Below are positions 36,547-49,139 of a stretch of 64,000 nt of DNA, piece after piece. This stretch comes from Chamaelirium japonicum (taxonomy: Eukaryota; Streptophyta; Magnoliopsida; Liliales; Melanthiaceae): NCBI GenBank assembly GCA_947650365.1, contig OX393550.1, positions 72,886,978 through 72,950,977 on the forward strand. Direction: 5' to 3'. Numbering within the stretch: the stretch's first letter is position 1; each line of letters opens with the position of its first letter. A model generated the notes under the pieces. The model was not told the DNA's origin and did not search any database. It was given only the letters and a program-made list of their open reading frames with translations. A program made the position numbers and the translations under genes.

Positions 36547-38250
36547 CGCATTAGTGGTGTGCGTTTCACGCTTTTTCATGAAACTAACATGTGTGTGCAT
36601 GATGAATGCGTGAGATCATCGAGGTTCTTACGCTTAGATCATGCATATGTATAGATTGTGCTTATTCTATTAATCATTCTTGCAGGGCGCCGCTATAAAA
36701 ATCTAGATCTATGCTTTGTGCTTGCTACCGGGGGTCGGACCCCGAGTTAGCAAATGTCTGGATTTGCTTTCTATGTGTGGATTTGTAATTGAGCCGTAGA
36801 TTGGGCGAGTGATGGGGGTTGACCATCCTCGGTTTCCCATGGCCCTTTTTTTCTAGGTGTGTTTTCTCTTCTTTCTAGGAAATTGTGTACGAGCGAGCAC
36901 TTGCTCGAAGCGTACTAGAATTTTCGGTTACAGATCGAGAAGAAAGATGTGCCAAAGAAATCTATCATCGGGAGCGGAAGCGGAACCCTGGAGGATGAAG
37001 ACGATCTGGCAAAGTGTTCGCGAGCGCGACGAAGAAGCCGGACCGAGGAACCTTGCGAAGAAAGCTAGAGGCCTGCGCTGTGCAAATTAGGTTCAGGGGT
37101 CGGACCCTGAACTTAATTCAGTTTTAATGGTTGCTTTCTTTAATTAGTTCTTTATGCTTCATATCGAACCCCGATGAGATAATATGATTATCAGTTTTCA
37201 GAGGGATGCCTTTCCCCTCCGGTCCAAGCGACTGTTTGAGGTTAGGATCCCGCTAGATGACGCCTATTATTTAGTTGACTTTTGATGTTAGTGGGATCCC
37301 ATCACATATGGTTATGCCACCATTAGGAGAGCACCCGACTAGTCGGGTGTGCCTATTTGGCCAGCATCGAAATCAAAGATGAGATGGAGATCCATTGAAC
37401 ATCAATTGTCAAATCTATAATCAAGGCGCCATGACTAGTGGGAGTCCTTTCCAGTGAGTCTGACTCTAGGATTAGCTCCAGAGCATTAGCGTGATAACCA
37501 ATTTTGCAAAGCATCGATATTCTTGGAATATGTAATGTGACCCTTGAATGGAGAAATCCACTTGAGGCAGGGACTATGATATTCCGAGAGTGATTAATGC
37601 TAGGCGAAGGGCTTGAACGCTAGTGGGAGCATGGTGTGACCAGGGTCTAGTATTTAGGAGGTCGCTACCTTTGCATTTGCATAAATTCATACTCGCAAAA
37701 TAACCCTCAGAATTATAAGGGATGCAAGAGAGGACTTTTATAAAATCCTCTGGCCTCCACGGCCAGTCGTTTTGTGTTTGGGTGGGGATGCATAACTTCA
37801 CACCCCCTAGGGTGGGAGCTGTGTGTTTCCATGCCAAATTACTTAATGACCTCCCTGAGGATATGACGATTACGGGGCCAGGAGAGAAGGGCTTTTCATC
37901 CCACCCTAGTGGGGGCCGCATGAACTCCCGTGTCGTAATTGCTTAGGCTCGTGGGTAAGCATCCTAAGTACACGTGAGATATTCATTGCGAAGACAACGG
38001 TGATCACGTGGTACTGGCCAAAAGATAACCATGGTCCATCACAGCCCTTAGTTGGCAGATTTGGATAGGGTCAAGGAAAAGGCCCGTGTAAGCGGATTGA
38101 CGCTGTATGATGCCCCCTAGGGCAGGTACAGTCGATTCCGAGATCTTACATACATGGTTAATTAATCCATGGTAATGACTTCGCTTGAGGGTAGCGTTGA
38201 CATATGGATATAATTAGCTTGTTTTAAAAATCCATAAAATAAGTTTTTTA
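36547..38250 (+). other. Non-coding leader of the 10-kb copia element
   Basis: About 1.7 kb between primer site and gag without a convincing gene. It includes two GGGGTCGGACCC palindromic motifs (near 36730 and 37096). Confidence 0.7.
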
Positions 38251-41200
38251 ATGCATACTCATTTTTCAATCTTTATGACTAAGTTAGACCCCCTGTCCGC
38301 TATCCTAAATGACCACAAACTTACCGGTCCTAACTATGAGGACTGGAAGCGCAACCTGTACCTGGTCCTAAGGATTGGGAAACATATGACAGCCCTTAAT
38401 GACCCTGAGCCAGATTTGCCAAGACCCAATGCCACAGAGGCACAGTTAAAGGCATTCACTGACTGGAAGGAATCTAATGAGATATGTAAATGCTATATTA
38501 TAGCATCCTTGCAAACAACTCTGCAGAAGCAAGTCGAGGAGATGCCCGACGCTTCTGACATGATGTTGTACTTGAAGGAGATGTTTGAAGGTCACAATCG
38601 CGTTACGCGATACCTTACCATCAAGAAACTCGTCGGCACTAAGATGTCCAATGGGACGCTGGTTCGGGAACACATGATGAAAATGTTTGGGTTCCAGAAC
38701 GAACTAGCTACCATGGACATTGTGCTAGAAGGCGAGGTGATGACAGACATCTTCCTCTCGTCACTGTCTGGAGCCTTTGAAGGCTTTGTCACCAACTTTA
38801 ATTTGAACAAGTTGGCTATGACAAATGCGGAGCTTCTGGGAGCTCTCCAGGCAGCTGAGGATGGCTTCAAGCAGAAGGGCGAAGCACTTCACGTGCAACG
38901 TAGATCCTTCAAGAAGCCTGGTAAACCTCAGGGCAAGAAACATAAAAAGAAACCTAAGTCACTGCCTGTGCAGGACTCTGCTGGGGCCTCTGGGTCTGGA
39001 GAATCAAAGAAACCGAGCTCGAAGTGCTTCCGGTGTGGCCAGAAGGGTCATTGGAAGAAGGACTGCAAGAAGCCTCAAAATGCTGGTGAAGGTAATCTAC
39101 AACTCTTAGTTGTTGAATCATTTCTTTCAAGTAATAGTACTTTTGCTAGTTGGATTATGGATTCTGGATCCACTAACCATGCCTGTAACTCTCTTCAGGG
39201 GTTTCGGGAAAGTAGAAGATTGCTTGATGGAGAGGTGACCTTGAGTATGGGAACTGAGGCCGTGGCTGCTGCTGAAGCTATTGGAGACATTAATCTTAGT
39301 TTTTCGAATAATAAGACTTTGACTCTTAGAGATGTCTTTTATGTACCGTCCTTGAGACGTAACTTAATTTCTGTTTCTTCTTTAGTTAATGAAGGTTATT
39401 CAGTTTATTTTGATGCTTCTGGTGTGTCGTTTAAACTGAATGGAACTTTTATAATAAGAGGAATGGTTCAGAATCATCTCTATGTTGTAAGTCCTAAATT
39501 TGAAAAAGATAATATAATAACTTCAGCATTTAATGTTAATTCATCTAAGCGTAAGAATCCTTCGGAAAATTTAACCCACCTGTGGCACTTACGACTTGGG
39601 CATATTGCCTTAGACAGGATCCATAGAATGGTAAAAGCCGGGCTTCTGGAAACAGATCCTACGGAGATCCTTCCCACCTGTGAATCCTGCCTGGAAGGCA
39701 AGATGACCAAGAGGTCCTTTAAAGGCAAAGGAGTAAGAGCCACTGAGGTATTAGAGTTAATCCATTTAGATGTGTGTGGACCCATGAACGTCAAGGCGAT
39801 AGGAAGCCATGAGTACTTCATCACTTTCATTGATGATTACTCAAGATATGGTTACATTTACCTGATGCATCGGAAGTCGGAATCCTTTGACATGTTCAAA
39901 GAGTTCAGGGCTGAAGTAGAAAAGCAGACAGGTAAATATATAAAAAACCTTCGATCTGATCGAGGAGGTGAATACCTATCTGACGAGTTCCTAGGGTATT
40001 TGGTGGAGCATGGGATAAAATCCCAGTTAACTGCTCCAGGTACCCCATAACAGAATGGAGTTTCCGAGAGAAGGAATCGAACCTTGTTGGACATGGTTCG
40101 TAGCATGATGAGTTACGCCAGTTTACCAATGACCTTTTGGGGATATGCCCTACAAACAGCAGTTTATATTCTAAATCACGTTCCGTCTAAATCAGTGCCT
40201 CAGACCCCTAGAGAACTGTGGTCAAAGCGAAAGCCATTGCTACAGCATTTCAGAATATGGGGATGCCCTGCACATGTGCGAAGGGATAAGAGGGAAAAGA
40301 TGGAATCTAAAACCAGAGTATGCTTATTTGTAGGGTATTCTAAAGAGACCAAAGGTGGTCTATTATATGATCCTGAGGAAAAGAAGGTGATCGTTTCTAC
40401 GAACGCCTATTTCCTAGAACAGGATTATATTGTGGACCACAAATCTACTAGTAAGGTAGTTCTGGATGAACTGCTGGGTACTAGTTCAGATAGCGCATCC
40501 GAAAGCATAGTGGGAGCTGACATTACAGATAGTAATGTACCAGATACTGTAGAAGCTGTTAATCCTGTAACACCACCACCACCTCGTCGCAGTGGGAGAA
40601 ACATCAGAGCTCCTGATAGATACTATGGAGAAACCTTATTGGTTGATCCAGAGGGTCAGGAGGATGACCCACTGAGCTACGATGAGGCAGTGGGAGCTTC
40701 TGACAGCTCTGACTGGCAAAAGGCTATGGAGGCAGAAATTACATCAATGTCCCATAACGCTGTCTGGACTCTTGTTACACCATCATCCAATATTAAACCT
40801 ATTGGGTGTAAGTGGTTGTATAAAAGGAAGAGAGGATCTGATGGATCAATTGAGACTTATAAAGCTAGATTAGTTGCCAAGGGTTATACCCAGAGAGAAG
40901 GAATCGACTTTGACGAAACCTTCTCGCCGGTAGCTATGATAAAGTCTATTCGGATCCTCCTATCCATTGCAGCCCATTATGACTGGGAGATCTGGCAAAT
41001 GGATGTCAAGACAGCATTCCTTAACGGGAATTTGGAAGAAGACATTTATATGATGCAGCCACCAGGTTTTGAGTCAGAGGGTCAGGAACATCTAGTTTGC
41101 AAGTTGCAGAAGTCCATTTATGGACTAAAGCAAGCATCTAGAAGTTGGAACATCCGTTTTGATCAGGCAATCCAGTCATATGGATTTACTCAAAACGAGG

Positions 41201-42198
41201 ATGAACCATGTGTATACAAGAGGAGTGATAAGACTACAGTAATATATTTGATACTTTACGTAGACGATATTCTACTCATTGGGAATGATGTAGGAACATT
41301 GTCAACGGTAAAGGTCTGGTTGTCAACACAGTTCGATATGAAAGACCTAGGTGAAGCGAGTTATGTTTTGGGGATCAAGGTAACACGTGATCGCCAGAAC
41401 AGGATTCTCTCGCTATCACAGGCTGCGTATATAGATAAGGTTATGGCTAGATTTGACATGCAAAACTCCAAGAAGGGTTTTGTGCCATTTAGACATGGCA
41501 TAAAACTGTCTAAGGATCAATGTCCTAAGACACCTGAGGAGAGAGCAGAAATGCAGAAGATACCTTATGCTTCGGCATTAGGTAGTCTAATGTATGCTAT
41601 GCATTGTACAAGGCCTGATATCTGTTTCGCAGTAGGAATGATGGGTCGGTTTCAGTCGAATCCGGGTCCAGATCACTGGACAGCTGTGAAGTGTATACTC
41701 AAGTACCTTCGTAGAACAAGAGACTATGAGTTGGTTTACACTGGACAAGAACTGACGCCGATTGGATATACATATTCTGACTTTATATCAGATTTGGAAT
41801 CCAGGAAATCGACATCAGGTTTTGTGTTTATGTTAGGGGGAGCAGCGGTTAGTTGGCAGAGTGTGAAGCAGAAATGCATCACAGACTCTACCACAGAGGC
41901 TGAGTATGTTGCAGCGTGCGAGGCAGCCAAAGAGGCGGTATGGCTCAAGAAATTCCTTACGGATTTGGGGTGCGTACCAGAGGCCCAGTTACCTATTGTG
42001 CTTTACTGCGACAATAGTGGGGCGGTAGCACAAGCAAAGGAGCCAAGACATCATCAAAAGGGGAAGCACATTGAGCGCAAGTTCCACTTGATTCGGCAGT
42101 TTCAAAAGCAAGGGCGAGTAGCGGTGACACAGATTGCATCTACAGATAATGTTGCTGATCCTTTCACAAAGGCAATACCTACCAAGGCATTCGAGTGA
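38251..42198 (+). pseudogene. copia gag-pol coding region
   Basis: One polyprotein region in the order gag, protease, integrase, reverse transcriptase, RNase H, which defines Ty1/copia. Gag (from 38251) ends in a zinc knuckle CFRCGQKGHWKKDC (39024-39065). Protease has the active-site-type motif WIMDSGSTNHAC (about 39151). The integrase part begins with HLWHLRLGHIALDRI (about 39577), with core acidic residues in LDVCGP, IDDYSR and SDRGGEY (39760-39980). Reverse transcriptase (about 40700-41480) shows [10 protein letters not shown] and YVDDILL (41257-41277). RNase H (about 41800-42150) ends with [16 protein letters not shown]. Its products would build a particle, copy the RNA and integrate the DNA. 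The region is nearly intact with about one break, so this copy is treated as a fossil. Confidence 0.9.
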
Positions 42199-42243
42199 CA
42201 TATGGACGCGATGGGAGTCAAAACCGTTTTGCTTCGCTAGACC

Positions 42244-42254
42244 AAGTGGGAGAT
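42244..42254 (+). other. Polypurine tract of the 10-kb copia element
   Basis: AAGTGGGAGAT directly before the 3' LTR, the site where plus-strand synthesis starts in this family. Confidence 0.8.
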
Positions 42255-44390
42255 TGTTAGGATTGATGTGTTCTAAGCTTGTAAAACTTTAAGTTTTGGT
42301 CTAATAAAGATTGATAGTTATTAATATATATGAGATGCATATAGGTGCGTAACATAGTTACGTGTTCTTTAGAGAACAGAGAGCCATGGTTATATGGTAG
42401 TCCACTGAGTTGAAGACTAAGTGGATTGGTCCCGTATAACTTAAATATGTTCGCAGCTATGATCAGGTTGGTCGCCTCATCATGATAAGCTGTTGGCGAT
42501 GACAGTTCATGGGATGTCTTCACCATGGTCATCACCAGGCACAGTGTCTATGGCTGAACGGAACTAACACGGTGTACAGATCAGTGAGCAGACACTAGTA
42601 CACTAAGCCGTGTTTCTGCTTAGGGTAAAACGGTCCTAAACCCTGAGGAACCACGACTGATGAACTAACCAGTTGCGTGGTGCTTTGGCGCACCAATGTG
42701 TGAGGGTCCATATGCAGTGATCCAAAACCACGGTGTACTGGGTTACCCGGCTGGCGTTGCATTAGCGTGTCACTCCTGCAGGCCATCCACACCCCTGATG
42801 GGAGGTGCGTTCCTTGGTGTGACTTACACTGTACCAAACCCAGGCCTGGTGGTCATCAGTTTGACTGTTGACCGGGTTCGATTACTCGACGGGGTAATCA
42901 GAGGTACGATGTATAGGTCAACCTGGAAGGAACCAAGTCATATGATCATTCGAGTCTGACGGTAGTCTTCACCGCTCGAAGTGAATCATGGCATCAAGTG
43001 CAGGGACAGTGGGTTTACCACTACTAAGCGGAGAGCAGGGGTATGATGGAGAACACAGTAAGTCTGGGTGAATTGGAGTACAGCCTGCGTCGCACTCTGG
43101 GTGGCTACGTAAGTTAACTCGAGCTCAGAGGATCGATGGTACACTCAGGTAGTGTGTCGATCGAGCTTGAGTTGGAAGCCATGAACCCCGGTCCTTGATG
43201 GTTCCACCTTATCAACATTATGTACGGTTCTTGAACCGTCTCCTCGGAACACCATAAGCATTAGGAGGAAGAAAGAAGTATACGCTCCGTGTGTGCTTGG
43301 CACTAGAGCACGGTAGATGCGTAACTACATACGAGTACTAAGGGTTGAGCCCGAGACTAGTGCAGAGTCACATGTAGTAATCCCTAGCCATAAGTGAACT
43401 TCGCTGCATAGGTGCGATACACCGGGGTATGTTGCGAGTTGACTAGTTGACTTTGCTAGAGGCACCCTCCGGTGGCCTCAGTTAATAGTAGGTAACTAGT
43501 AAAGATCACTTAGGAAGTGGCCGCTAGGTATCGCACGCTAGAAATGGTCAAAATGAGGCATCGGGGTGTTTTGGTAAAAACCTCACTCTGCCGGACCTCA
43601 CTGTTGGCCGACCCTAGTAGTGAGGCACCTTGCTAGGGCCGGCCCTATGATGTAGGGATAAGAATCCCTCATCTATAGGGCCGGCCATATAGATAGGGAT
43701 GGGGCGATAAAAACGGATAAAGTCGAGCCCTAAAAAGTGGGAAAACGGATAAATACGCAGAGAGATAAAAAGGAGATAATGGAGAGATAATGAGAGGGGG
43801 TCATTATCCCCTTGGATCCTTATCCAAGGGGGTTGGCCGGCCCTATAAAAGGACCTATGGGGCGCCGGCCCCATGTGCTAGAAAATCCGAACCCCCCCTC
43901 CTCTCATCTCTCTAGTTCTCTCCCGTTTCATCTCCCGTTTCCCGCTTGCTACTTCGTCTTCCTCGCGTGGAGTTCTGAAGAAGGAGAAGGGTCGTTCTTC
44001 GGAGGCACTCAGAGATTCGAGAGCGACGTTCCGTGCATCGTGTGAGATCGGGTGAACAAGAAGGCAACATCTCCATTCGTACCATCGGCATCTTCGTGAA
44101 CGATCTTCCGTCTCCATCGACAAAGAAGACAATTCTCCGTGGTTAAAAGATCCGTACGAAAGGTATGTGTAATCTAACATGTAGATCTAGCGAGCATTAT
44201 GATTTGCATGCATGCTAGTTAATCATTACGCTAGATTGTCGTTAGGGGTTTTCGATTCTCGTGCATACACATGCACACATTTGTAGATTAGTTTCTATGA
44301 AAATTAAATAGTGTAACATGCACCATGAACGGTCTTTCGACCGCCAAATCGCTTCCGCTGCGAGCCTCTGACCCGGATTAACTTCCAACA
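42255..44390 (+). repeat. 3' LTR of the 10-kb copia element
   Basis: Same length and ends as the 5' LTR. Confidence 0.92.
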
Positions 44391-45326
44391 GATGACAATG
44401 GGACCAGCTAGTCCTGCCTAACCCACGAAAGCTGTACATTTAGGGGTTGGTAAATCCCTCCTTGATATTTACCAAAAACCCAGATATTTTATAAACTCTA
44501 TAAATAACAGATTTTGTAAATATTCCATACTGGAATTCATTATTCTCAATTCTATTTTCTGTTTTCCAAAGCTCCTCGAGCCTTCTGGTAATCAAACTTT
44601 AGTCAAGTCCACTATACCCTCAGTCTACTTGTATAAGCACTCCTCGATCTGTCGAGAATAGCTCTATTTTTTTAAAGTTAGTGAATTCGAAGTTTGCATC
44701 TTATCGCACAGAGACATAGGCTTCAGCTGAACTTTGTCACCACATATGTGTCTTCTCTCTCTCCCCTTTCTTTGCTCTACCTCTTCTATTTCTATATTCA
44801 ACAGCGTCTGCGTGACAGGTAAGCACGTGACAGCTCAGCACTTTACAGTACACCGCACTCCAAGTCAACCCTCAATCGACTGTTGGCCAAAGGGAAACCA
44901 TACGACGACTATAATTTCCACACAATTACGGGTGTACATAGAATTCATTGATTGGCCTTGTAGAGGCGGGAATGAGGCATGTATTGTTCTAAAAAGATCA
45001 CTTTCTCCATGCCCATGATGGATTGGGACATACACGTTGGTCATGTAATACGCTTTCGGACTATGCAGAGTATAGTAATAAATTTGACGTTCTGGAATAA
45101 TTCAGAGAGGGAATAAAAGTTAAAATTCAAAAGTTTTTTGTATAATTGACACATACAACAAAAATTTGACTAAAAACTTAAAATTTGTATAAATTGATAA
45201 ATAAAACATAAAATTTGAAAAGTTCGAAATAAGTTCCGAAAAAGCTCAAAAATATAAAAAATAATATATTACATGAGAAATGATGTTTTGATTTTTTTAA
45301 GAAATCCTTATCAGTAAATGAGGACG

Positions 45327-45343
45327 GGGGGGGGGGGGGGGGG
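45327..45343 (+). repeat. Poly(G) run at an insertion point
   Basis: About 17 G in copy A immediately before the LARD-like insertion. Copy B has about 11 G at 62214-62224. Confidence 0.9.
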
Positions 45344-45346
45344 TTC

Positions 45347-46060
45347 TGTTGCGATCTGAGGCTCTCGCTCAGCGGAACACGATGAGCGCAGAAGCACCAC
45401 GGTGGAGACGACCACTGACAAGACCGAAATAACCGAGAGAACAAGCAGAACACTCAAGAAAATTCTGGCAACGACCGATCGATGGATTCACTAGTATGGA
45501 AAAAACCCGACTACAATTACAATTGCCTCTACCCAATCCCTCATACACTGATCACAAAGAGATCCCACCTTGAGAGAAGAGAACCCGCAGCCTATACCCC
45601 TTAGAACAAGAAGAAACCCTTCCCGAAACCCCACCGGTCTCCAATGGTTTCCTCTCCCTCGCACTTGGTGATGGCTACCTTCTAATCTATCCCTTAGGTC
45701 TCTCTTGTGTCTTAAAGATAATCCATGATACCCTAGGTTCGTACTAGAGCCTCCATTTTATAGGGTTACATTCATATCCGACTTGGGGAAGGAGTCCCAC
45801 GAGAAAACGCAGGCCAAAATGCATCACCCGCGTTCTACCAGCCACAATCGTGCGCACGACCTGGGGAGGTCGTGCGCATGACCAACCTGTTTTCTTGTCC
45901 GAATTTTCTATCAATCTCAGTCGTGCACACGACCTGGACCAGCATTGCACACGACCCTTCGTATCCGACTCTTCTCCCCTTGGTGTTCTGTCTTCCACTA
46001 TTTCTTTGCGCACGAACCTTGGAGTTTGTAGGCGGCTTGTTTGGAGCCACATCTTCAACA
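45347..46060 (-). repeat. 3' LTR of LARD-like copy 2
   Basis: Plus-strand reading TGTTGCGATCTGAGG ... CACATCTTCAACA. Confidence 0.75.
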
Positions 46061-47189
46061 ATCTCCATATTGGTTTCAAAACAAGACATGAGCATCTCCA
46101 CGGATCAAATCACCATCTTTGCACAGTAAATCCATATCCTGATCGTCGTCGTCGCCTTTGCCCTACAACGGGAGCTCAATCACCAAACTTGGTGATTGCC
46201 CAAGTCTTTCGACTTGGTCGTCTTCCTGATCAACCTCGCCCCTGAGGTTGTTCCACCTGCACCCTTGTTCTTTACCGAACACTATGCATGTACCACTGCT
46301 CTCCCAGCTACCGTCATTATCAAGGAAGCTCCAAAAGTAGACCGTCGATGACTCCGTCGTAAATCATGGCCCTTAATTCGCTCTACGATACTTCCCATGC
46401 CCGTCGCTCTCGAGTCATTGCCCGTCAGCCAACGCTCAAGTATCTTCTGCACCCTACTGCACCACTAGTGTGCCCACAACTGAGTACGCTGCCACCACGA
46501 TCGTCGTCGTATTTTTTTCACCATTCGTCGACAGCCACCGCACCTTGCTAAACGGCGGGTATACCCGCGGCCGTGCATACCGCAACCGCGACCGTCAGCA
46601 CCCACATCACCTGTCGGTGATCCACATCGGTGCCCGTCGGCACCTCCACCAGTCTCTCGTCAATAACCCACATCAGTCCGTTTATCGGTGGCTGAACACG
46701 ATGTTGTCGACAACTCCCGTGCCATCGAGGTACTCCACCTTGATCTCGGCACCCGTACGTATTGTGCCATCATGACTTGTTGCCGTGATCCGTAAAATCG
46801 GGGAGTAGGTGCCAAGACCGCACCCTTCTCCTGGTTAACGCCTTCGGTATCTCAAACCATCCCGAGAAAAGAGACGCTCGACCGCAACCTCCTCCTCGAA
46901 GACTCATCCGAAGAACCGAACCACCAGGAGAGCACTGGACCGTGCCTCTCCCCGCCGTGCCCTTTGCCTAGGGCTCCGACCGTCGTTGCCAACAAGCCTC
47001 TCAGGGGGGAGGTGCTATACTGCAATCTCTCCCCGACCCTCCGACTTTCTTCTTGAGTGTCGCTCCCTGGTCCTCCGTCGTACCGCGTGCCACGCGTACA
47101 TCTCAGCCCCCTTTCCTCGGTCTACCTTGTTATATGCCATCGAAACTAGAGCCTCCCTATATCCCCCAACAATAGCTCTGATACCAATT

Positions 47190-47934
47190 TGTTGCGATCT
47201 GAGACCTTCGCACAGCGGAACATGACGAGCGCAGAAGCACCACGGTGGAGACAACCAACGACAAGACCAAGATAACAGAGAGAACAAGCAGAACACCCAA
47301 GAAAATTCTAGAAACGACTGATCGATGGATTCACTAGTATGGGAAAAATCCGAGTACAATTACAATTGCCTCTACCCAATCCCTCATACACCCACAAAGA
47401 GATCCCACATTGAGAGAAGAGAACCTGCAGGCCTACACCCCTTGGAATAAGAAGAAACCCTTTCCGAAACCCCACCGGTCTCCAATGGTTTCCACTCCCT
47501 CGCACTTGGTGATGGTTACCTTTTAATCGCTCCCTTAGATCTCTCTTGTGTCTTAAAGATAATCCATGATACCCTAGGTTTATCCTAGGGCCTTACTTTT
47601 ATATGCTTACATTCGTATCCGACTTGGGGAAAGAAACCCATGAGAAAACGCAGGCCAAAATGCTTTACCTGCGTTCTGCCTGCCACAATCGTGTGCACGA
47701 CCTGGGGAGGTCGTGCGCATGACCCAACCCGTCTTCTCGCTCGACTTTTTCTGTCGATGTCAGTCGTGCGCACGATCCAACCCATCTTCTCGCCTGACTT
47801 TTTCTGTCGATGCCAGTCGTGCACACGTCCTTTCCTGGCCGACCCTTCTCCCTTTAGTGCTCTATCTTCCACCGTTTCTTCGCACATGAACCTTGGAGTT
47901 TGTATGCGGCTTGTTTGGAGCCACATCTTTAACA
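47190..47934 (-). repeat. 5' LTR of LARD-like copy 2
   Basis: Plus-strand reading TGTTGCGATCTGAGA ... CACATCTTTAACA. Confidence 0.75.
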
Positions 47935-47939
47935 AGTTC

Positions 47940-48951
47940 GGCCTATACCTCTATCAGTTCATTAAAAGAAGAAGAATATACAAACTATGCCTAAGAGACA
48001 CTATACACCCATAAAGGGACTCCAACCGCAATGGTATAACTAGAAAAGCCAAGAAGCTCTAAATAAGAACCCAAAACCCTGACCAACATGGTCTCAAGAC
48101 TTCGAAGCTCTCGACCTTTCCTACTCTCAAATATGAGCTAGAATTTGTACCTTCCCCTTACTTGAGAAGCCAATAGCCAAAGCTATGTCGAGAATAGTGT
48201 TGTCCTCCAGCATATCTTAGGCTTTGTTCCTCTTCATCAAAGGTTATAAACAATTGATCCCGAAGATTCTGAAAGAGATAATCCAATTTGTCTCATCCCA
48301 ATTATTGGGGAGCCTCGGCTGAAGTTGAGTAGATAGATTGGCAGGGTCGACTCTCCTGTGCAAGCAGGCCTTGGGCAGGGTGGTCAGTTCTGCATGTCTG
48401 GTTCAAGAACTCTAGAATTAGCTCAAAGCACTGCCCTAGCTATAATCAAATATGTCCCAAGATTTGCCAAGCGAGGGTTGCGACGCATGTTCGCTGGGCA
48501 AGGGGAAGTACCAAACCCGATGGCTTGGACGAAATTGAAGATTCTATCATTTGATCTCCGATCCACTAGGTCGCCCCTTCTAGGAAGCTCTGTCAACCGA
48601 AGAAGGGACTGCATTCGGATCCTTTCCCTACCTATTTCCTTTCGAGAAAGAACCACCATAATTATGACTATCAATATATAAACATTTGACAATAGCATCT
48701 TCCTCAAGCAACACCGCTTCCGAGCCCAAAGGATCTTGGGTACCCTCATCACCAACCATAGGATCAGCAATTCTACGAAGAGAAATGTCCACAATAGCAC
48801 CATATATCCTCCCTCAAACCTCTAAGAGAGCCCTCTTCTATCTCGACCGCACTCCCGTCTAACCCTAGAAATATGGTGTATAAATTGATACCAAAATATA
48901 TATCTATATTTAGAATAAAGTAAATATCAAATAAAAGCAACAAAATTCATG
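47940..48951. repeat. Duplicated non-coding segment, copy A part
   Basis: Matches 62230-63250 throughout. Minus-strand frames (48423-48803; counterpart 62709-63104) are conserved between the copies only as far as the DNA is, and show no known domain. The minus-strand end near 47940 (CTTCTTCTTTTAATGAACTG) resembles LINE 3' ends, so an old LINE origin is possible but not shown. Confidence 0.5.
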
Positions 48952-48956
48952 AATTA

Positions 48957-49129
48957 TGTTACGAGAGAGGAAGAATAATGCAATCGGGGATGGCGGCTAC
49001 GCTCTCACCAATACGCGAGAGCCTCTTGTTTATTCATAATACATATATAGAGAGAGAGTTAGGGATAAGGGATAGACGTGTCGGTTAGATGTATCCTACC
49101 AAAGTGGGCAGCCACATATATCCGTAACA
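48957..49129 (-). repeat. 3' LTR of short-LTR copia copy 2
   Basis: 173 bp, plus-strand ends TGTTACGAGAG and ATATATCCGTAACA. Confidence 0.9.
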
Positions 49130-49139
49130 CTCCCCCTTG

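Larger units (their letters stand above)
34397..44390 (+). mobile_element. Near-complete Ty1/copia retrotransposon (Tork/Angela-like), 10 kb
   Basis: Both LTRs are 2136 bp and are flanked by GATGA (34392-34396 and 44391-44395). Order: 5' LTR, primer site, long non-coding leader (36547-38250), gag-pol (38251-42198), purine tract, 3' LTR. About 29 differences between the LTRs counted by eye (1.4%) suggest an insertion roughly half a million years ago at 1.3e-8 changes per site per year, a rate often used for grasses. The coding part looks almost whole, with about one break. It sits inside an older solo-LTR-like insertion in copy A and is absent from copy B. The lineage is judged from motifs only. 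Confidence 0.92.
34245..44926. mobile_element. Probable solo LTR (about 680 bp) split by the young copia element
   Basis: TACGG occurs at 34240-34244 and 44927-44931. Between them, once the copia element is removed, lie about 683 bp starting TGTGGGTGCAAAATCTGG, with a TATA-like CTATAAATA at 44498. Copy B lacks it: CTCCTGCATATAGATGTACATAGAAT runs straight through near 61800. No coding sequence. The right end CACACAAT is not a standard CA terminus, so the LTR identity is tentative, but the insertion itself is well supported by copy B. Confidence 0.5.
45347..47934 (-). mobile_element. Non-autonomous LTR retrotransposon without coding interior (LARD-like), copy 2
   Basis: Same family as 23164-25654 in opposite orientation. 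LTRs at 45347-46060 and 47190-47934. On the minus strand, the primer site TGGTATCAGAGCT follows the right-hand LTR and a purine tract ATATGGAGAT precedes the left-hand one. The flanks GGTTC (45342-45346) and AGTTC (47935-47939) match 4 of 5. Copy B shows the empty site near 62225. The 1.13-kb interior matches copy 1 (for example GGTGCAGTAGGGT near 46450 on the minus strand) and codes for nothing recognisable. The LTRs differ by roughly a tenth, so it is old. Confidence 0.78.

Noticed and set aside
37574-37921. 115-residue minus-strand frame in the copia leader
   Set aside because: Non-coding leader of an LTR element; no motif and opposite strand to the element.
44734-45018. 94-residue frame starting MSPHMCLLSLPFLC
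   Set aside because: It spans the end of the solo-LTR-like insertion and its flank, so it cannot be an inherited gene.
48423-48803. 126-residue minus-strand frame with a counterpart at 62709-63104
   Set aside because: Similarity between copies extends equally through non-coding flanks, and neither frame shows a known domain; conservation is due to recent block duplication.
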